From contig JAVGWX010000004.1 in NCBI GenBank assembly GCA_036924085.1, positions 78,632,941-78,696,940 on the forward strand: a stretch of DNA of 64,000 nucleotides, written 5' to 3'. Below, in pieces: positions 59,614 through 64,000 of this stretch. The notes under the pieces are model-generated. The model was not told where the DNA came from. It saw only the letters and a program-made list of their open reading frames with translations, and did no database searches. The position numbers and the translations under genes were made by a program. The stretch comes from Ariolimax columbianus (Eukaryota > Mollusca > Gastropoda > Stylommatophora > Arionidae). Position 1 is the first letter of the stretch, and each line of letters opens with the position of its first letter.

Positions 59614-59819
59614 GTAAGTTCCTAAACAGTGCACAGATGATGATCTGTTTCAGGGTTGAAAATGTTGCAAGAAATCTCATAACTCCATGATGAAATATAC
59701 ACCAATGCTCTTGGCAAAGAGGAACCAAACTTGTCTTTCCCATTCTCTCATCATTATGATCTCATTTGATCTGTCCTTATATGGCATAGTTAGTTAATTG
59801 GTTAGTTAGTTAGTTGCCT

Positions 59820-60320
59820 ATTGCAAGCGAAGATGGCGACAGCCATTTATTTAGATGTGACCGCAAATGTCTGTACAGTCCAATCTGATCGTGTCAAACT
59901 CTACCGCACATAGGGCACACGTGAACAGCCTTCGTAATTGGGCCGACTTACATTCTGTCCTTTCGTGCAGCTCGCTTTTCCTGCACTTCCGTAATTGTTC
60001 TCAACTCAGCAGTGCGAGCACCATGTGTGATAGCAGTGTGCCAGGCTGAGTAGTTTGGAGCAAGCAGTTCCCAGGCAGCAACATTGAAACTATTAAAAGA
60101 AACTTTTAGAGCATTTTTGTATCGTTTCTTTTTGTCTCCCCGGTGAACGATGTTCTGTCCTGAGCTCACTGTGCAACAGTTTAGGGATCCACTCATCTGT
60201 CATGAGAACAACATGCCCAGTCCATCTGCAGCAGTGTCATGTTCCATCTGTGTGGCCATTACTATTTTCAATCCAGTGTTTCTTTAACACTATCAATCCA
60301 ACTTTTTCTTACTCTGAAGC
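59820..60320 (-). mobile_element. LINE C-terminal part with knuckle (reverse)
   Basis: The minus strand reads [35 protein letters not shown] and a CPMCGRV--DQIGLYRHLRS knuckle. It parallels 55080-55440. Confidence 0.78.
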
Positions 60321-60439
60321 CCTGCTGTATCATGTTAAAGGTTTGAACAGTGTGTAGGTTTGGAGACAATCTTGTCATATGCCCAAACCATTTAACTCTC
60401 CGTTTGTCAATATATGCCATGCAAAGCCTTGGATTTCTT

Positions 60440-60496
60440 CATTTCTTAACTTAACGTCTTTATACTGGTTTAGAAGACTCTGCAGAGTCTGTATAC
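60440..60496 (-). mobile_element. CR1-like LINE, 3' end, part 1
   Basis: TTAACTTAACGTCTTTATAC and AGAAGACTCTGCAGAGTCTG are the family's 3' end in reverse. It is split by repeat B. Confidence 0.8.
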
Positions 60497-60855
60497 TTCT
60501 TCCTCTTCTTCTTCGTTCGTTCTCAATCTCCCACTACCAAACCCTGGAAGGGTAAGTAGCAGAATGTAGTCCAGAGAACGGAATGCGTTGTGTCATAGTT
60601 TACAGCTTGGCTGCGATATTTGCACCTTTCGGTCCAACACATCCGACTTCAGCAAGCATTTTTTGAGTACCGGGTTAGCATTCCCTCTTTGATCCATTCT
60701 CCTTAGCCAGTCTGCCCTGCTGCAGCCTGTTATCCAGAATCACCGCGTAGAGGTGTAGAAGGGTCTTGGCAGCTATGGTTCGCTGGCCCTGACGCTAGCA
60801 GTCAGCTATGGGTCGCTGACCACTGCAGCTCATGCGCTGCTCAGCATCTTGATCC
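60497..60855 (-). mobile_element. GAAG-tailed repeat B, complete, with 14-bp target duplication
   Basis: Flanked by CAGAGTCTGTATAC at 60483-60496 and 60856-60869, it defines the repeat as a 359-bp unit. In its own orientation it starts GGATCAAGATGCTGAGCAGC and ends in a GAAGAAGAGGAAG run. Confidence 0.9.
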
Positions 60856-61020
60856 CAGAGTCTGTATACAACCAGTTTCATTTACATTTCCTTGCTTTAA
60901 AAGCTATGCGCATCCAATCTATTCTTAAATGCATTAACTAACCTTCATCCACTACTTTCTGTGGTAATGCATTCCAAACATTCACCACTCTCTGACTACA
61001 AAAATATTTCCTAATATCTT
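60856..61020 (-). mobile_element. CR1-like LINE, part 2
   Basis: It continues after the insertion: AACCAGTTTCATTTACATTT, AATGCATTCCAAACATTCAC. Confidence 0.8.
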
Positions 61021-61130
61021 TTACCGATGTGCGAGTCTATCTTAATAGACTCAAACACTAGAGCTAAGTAGACCCGCAGCCAGTAGGCGCCATCTATAGC
61101 TGCTCCTAATAAAGCATCTGGGGAAAGGTA
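61021..61130 (+). mobile_element. Dispersed repeat D fragment
   Basis: CGATGTGCGAGTCTATCTTA, AGTAGACCCGCAGCC and GGCGCCATCTATAGCTGC, then a short SINE family 2 end (61128-61160) in reverse. Confidence 0.65.
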
Positions 61131-61199
61131 CAAATAACTTGGGTAGATTTTTAATTTGAATTTTGTTGTGTATGTACATAGCCCGAGTCACCGGTTTGC

Positions 61200-62822
61200 C
61201 GGTAGAGTACACGTATCTTATAAGAACGGGCATATTATGGATAGACACGGCAGAATTTGCATACTACTTCCGGAATGTTACTTCAAAATGGTGGCGCCCA
61301 TGAACTGATCACACTGCGACACATTTTTACAATATTTTCACGATGAAAAGGCATGCAGAAACACCAGTAAATGAGCGTTCTAAAAGGCTTACAATGGAAC
61401 AAGCTGTCGAGATTGTTCTCAATGATTCGGATGACGATGAATTAGATTTAAATAGCAACTATTCTGAAACTGATATAGAAGTTGAATCAGATGATCATTT
61501 GAGTGATAACATGTGTTCATTAGACTCTGATGAAGCTACATCTTACCCTGTTCCTGATTTTTCTGGCGATTAGGCTGTTTTACAGGGGCGAGGAAGGGGG
61601 CGTCTCCCAGTAAATTTGATGCAGGTTGGTCTCCAATAAATATATTCAGACCTGTGTCTGTAGTAGACACATTTATGGAGCAGATAGGCCCTAAGAACAT
61701 TCCAGAATCTATTAATCCAGAAAGTAAAGCCAGTGAATTTTTTTAACTTTTCCTGGATAATGATTTCTGGCACAATTTGTGTGAGCAGACAACTCGACGC
61801 GCTGAGCAGGTGAGAAGCAAGAAACAAACCAGCTACTATGCCAACAATTTTTAAAGTGTAGTAGTGCCAGAGATGAAAGCATTCTTTGGACTGCGTCTTC
61901 AAAGGGAACACAGTGTGAGTAAACCACGTTACAAGGAGTACTGGTCTAGCTCGTCTGCTAACTTCGTGTCTCATACTCCTGGTTTCCGCACTGTGATGGA
62001 CCGCGATCGCTTCCTTGCTCTCTGGACTTTTCTTCATCTTGTTGATGAGGAGGACCCGGCTTTAGATAAAGCAGATAAACTTTACAAAGTAAAGCCTATG
62101 TTGGATGTGTTGCTACCAAAATTTCTGCACTATTATTCGCCTTCACAGCACGTGAGCTTAGACGAAGGTATGATCCACTCGAAGAGCAGACTTGCCTTCA
62201 AACAGTATATCAAGTCAAAGCATAAAGTAGGGAATAAAGGCTTACATGGCTTGTGAAGCAAGCTCTGGATAAATTCTGAATCTGGAAATCTACACTGGAA
62301 AAGCAGACAATATTATTCCAGATCTTGGTATTGGTAGCATCGTTATTAGAATTTTAACTTCTGGGAATTTGGTCAACAAAAACCATATTGTTGTTTTGGA
62401 CAGATTCTACAACAGTGTAACTCTCTTTGACAAGTTGTACACTGATTATGGTACACTTGCTGTAGGTACAGCAATGACAAATAGGAAATTTTATCCTAAA
62501 GTACTGGCAGGAAAGAAGAAAATGGACAGGGGTCATTCAGAATTTATTTGCCATAACAACATTGAATGCCTTGTCTGGATGGACCAAAGACCTGTAAATT
62601 TTATATCCAACTACCACAACCCAACAGAAATTGGAACTGTTAGAAGGAGAAGAAAGGATGGAACAGCTGTAGATGTTCCAACTCCTCAACTTTGTATTGA
62701 CTATAATGCTTTGGGGGGGGGGACACAAATGTTAACGACCAAATTTGTCGTCTCAACAAGACACGACGGCATTATCGCTGGCGTAAGAGGCTAATTGTGA
62801 AATTCTTTATGTGGGCATGTGG
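61200..62822 (+). mobile_element. piggyBac-type transposase relic
   Basis: Frame 61343-61573 is an acidic N-terminus (NDSDDDELDLNSNYSETD). The 61590-61860 region has two stops. Frame 61864-62256 reads MPEMKAFFGLRL, FRTVMDRDRFLALWTFLHLV and VSLDEGMIHSKSR (first catalytic Asp codon at 62161). Frame 62369-62794 reads NHIVVLDRFYNSVTLFDKLY (second Asp at 62399), then LCIDYNALGGG. A run of ten G (62713-62722) throws the frame; the third Asp codon of the GG-D motif (62722-62724) and the KTRRHYRW block are in another frame. The end is cut by repeat B at about 62823. At least two stops and two frameshifts make it inactive. Confidence 0.88.
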
Positions 62823-62824
62823 GA

Positions 62825-62995
62825 GTCTTCTTCTTCTTTTTCTATTCTTCTGCGTTCATTCTTAATCTCCTGTTATCAAGCCCAGAGCTTCGCAAGTAGT
62901 AGGATGTAGTCCGGAGAACGGTATGCGTTGTGTCGCTAGTTTACAGCTTGACTACAATATTTGCACCTTTCGGTCCAACACATCCATCTTCGGCA
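62825..62995 (-). mobile_element. GAAG-tailed repeat B (reverse), 3' half
   Basis: TCTTCTTCTTTTTCTATTCT (tail in reverse), GTCCGGAGAACGGTATGCGT and TTTGCACCTTTCGGTCCAAC. It truncates the piggyBac relic. Confidence 0.78.
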
Positions 62996-63910
62996 CTTTA
63001 ATACTGTAATACTGTTCACTCAGGCACATTTTGTGCCCTATGCCAGGTAACCAAATCTCGTCTAAACTCATCTCTTCCCCTTTGCCATCCATTAAGTACC
63101 ATGCCAGTCCAAGGTTCTGTGAAAGGCGATCTCTCCATCTCATTGGTGGACGTCTGGGGCAACAATTATAGATGTAGAGCAAATATGTCATCACTTTACA
63201 TGTCCAACTATTGTCAGTCATGCGTACCACTTGGCTTGCCCACCTGTACTTTCTTATCAATGCAGTATCTGTGACGCCATTAAAGCGGGTTTGACTCCTG
63301 ATGGCATTGTTGCGGATGTGGTCTTGTAGTGAAAGTGACAGTGTTCTACGCTGCATCGCTCGTTGAGTAACTAGGAGCCGCGCCACATCACTTTTAAATC
63401 GGATCCACACCTCACAGCCATACGCCATGGCTGGAATGACCAAGCTGTTGAAGGTGTGAGCTCTCGCTTTGTTTTTTTTTCATCTGTTGTAGTATTGTCT
63501 TGATGCGGTTGAAGCTGAGCCATCCCGCTACTATCCTTCGTGAGATCTCTTTATGCAAGTCATGGGAGTTTGTAATTTCTTTGCCCAAGTAGATGTATGA
63601 ATTAATGTTTTTTGTCAGAATCAGTTCCAAGCTGCATTTTCTTGCAGGGACAGAAACTATTCAATATGCATTGTGTCTTTAGCTTAGTTATTTTTAGACC
63701 AACTGCCTTGCTTGCGTTGTTGAACTCATTCAGGCATTGCTGAGCTTCCTTGATGCTGTGGCTGATAATGACTATGTCATCCCCAAACCGGAGGTGGTTG
63801 AGTATTTTTCCGTCTATGTTAATACCCCTATCATCACAATTGAGCATGCTGAAGACTTCCTCAAGGGAAGTTAGAAATGCTATGATGTTTTGTTTTCTCA
63901 TATTTTGTGT
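62996..63910 (-). mobile_element. LINE RT, catalytic box to C-terminus
   Basis: The minus strand reads INIDGKILNHLRFGDDIVII, then VGLKITKLKTQCILN, YIYLGKEITNSHDLHKEISR, VVIPAMAYGCEVW-like text and LIRKYRWASQVVRMTDNSWT. The catalytic box is FGDD instead of FADD. Two frameshifts. Confidence 0.82.
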
Positions 63911-64000
63911 TAGTTTTTTTATAAACTTAAATGTAGAATGCCCGTTAAAGTATATAGATAGTATTATCAGTTTGAAAGTATTGTATGAGATGTGTTCAAA

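Noticed and set aside
1981..59613. Sbf locus as a pseudogene
   Set aside because: All 23 exons keep frame and splice sites over 22 introns, which decay would not preserve.
1..64000. tRNA genes
   Set aside because: All tRNA-like stretches (5061, 22140, 23700, 32224, 35748, 58334 and others) are heads of SINEs with diverged arms and shared non-tRNA bodies.
1..64000. Viral or retroviral insertion
   Set aside because: All RTs seen are LINE-type (no protease, integrase, LTRs or envelope).

Overview
The window is animal nuclear DNA. One large host gene runs left to right on the + strand, cut into at least 23 small exons. Its very long introns are packed with mobile elements and minisatellites. 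I found no bacterial, viral or organellar genes. The style of the repeats suggests a lophotrochozoan, most likely a mollusc: LINEs with C-terminal C2H2 knuckles, GAAGAAG-tailed elements, tRNA-headed SINEs, RTE-, CR1- and I/Jockey-type reverse transcriptases, piggyBac and mariner relics. That taxonomic guess is inference only.

The host gene is an SBF1/SBF2 (MTMR5/MTMR13, Drosophila Sbf) orthologue. I rebuilt 23 consecutive internal exons, from 1981-2066 to 59438-59613. All of them keep reading frame across 22 introns, giving about 1022 codons with no stop. They encode the uDENN, cDENN and dDENN modules (about 1.98-26.3 kb), the SBF2-type linker domain (32.5-46.98 kb) and the GRAM/PH-like module (52.5-59.6 kb). 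The start-codon exon lies upstream and the myotubularin pseudophosphatase, C-terminal PH and other 3' parts lie downstream. Three of the 22 introns use GC donors.

Layout of the introns. 0-9 kb: RTE-like and C2H2-type LINE debris plus SINEs. 9-13 kb: a decayed I-type LINE, a 45-bp minisatellite and a TTAA-type MITE. 13-21.8 kb: LINE debris and a nearly complete RT/RNase H LINE (18.05-20.92 kb). 22-29 kb: 53-bp and about 52-bp minisatellites, and a CR1-like LINE copy interrupted by another element. 29-36 kb: a well-preserved CR1-like RT with one in-frame stop, and more LINE pieces. 36-45 kb: an array built from the end of an exon and its splice donor, a 72-bp array that seems to have arisen from a MITE end, a 57-bp array inside a dispersed repeat, and mariner remains. 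45-56 kb: a MITE with clean TTAA duplications, a dimeric 46-bp array, and a LINE fragment that appears to supply the splice acceptor of exon 56007-56134. 56-64 kb: a 31-bp minisatellite, nested LINE/SINE insertions and a broken piggyBac transposase.

The main observations beyond annotation are these. (i) Minisatellites lie repeatedly just downstream of splice donors. (ii) Several arrays can be traced to how they began: an exon/donor duplication, a MITE junction, a repeat-internal unit. (iii) One 3' splice site coincides with the antisense of a LINE catalytic motif. (iv) GC-AG introns are unusually frequent. I see no evidence for a wholly new multi-gene system.
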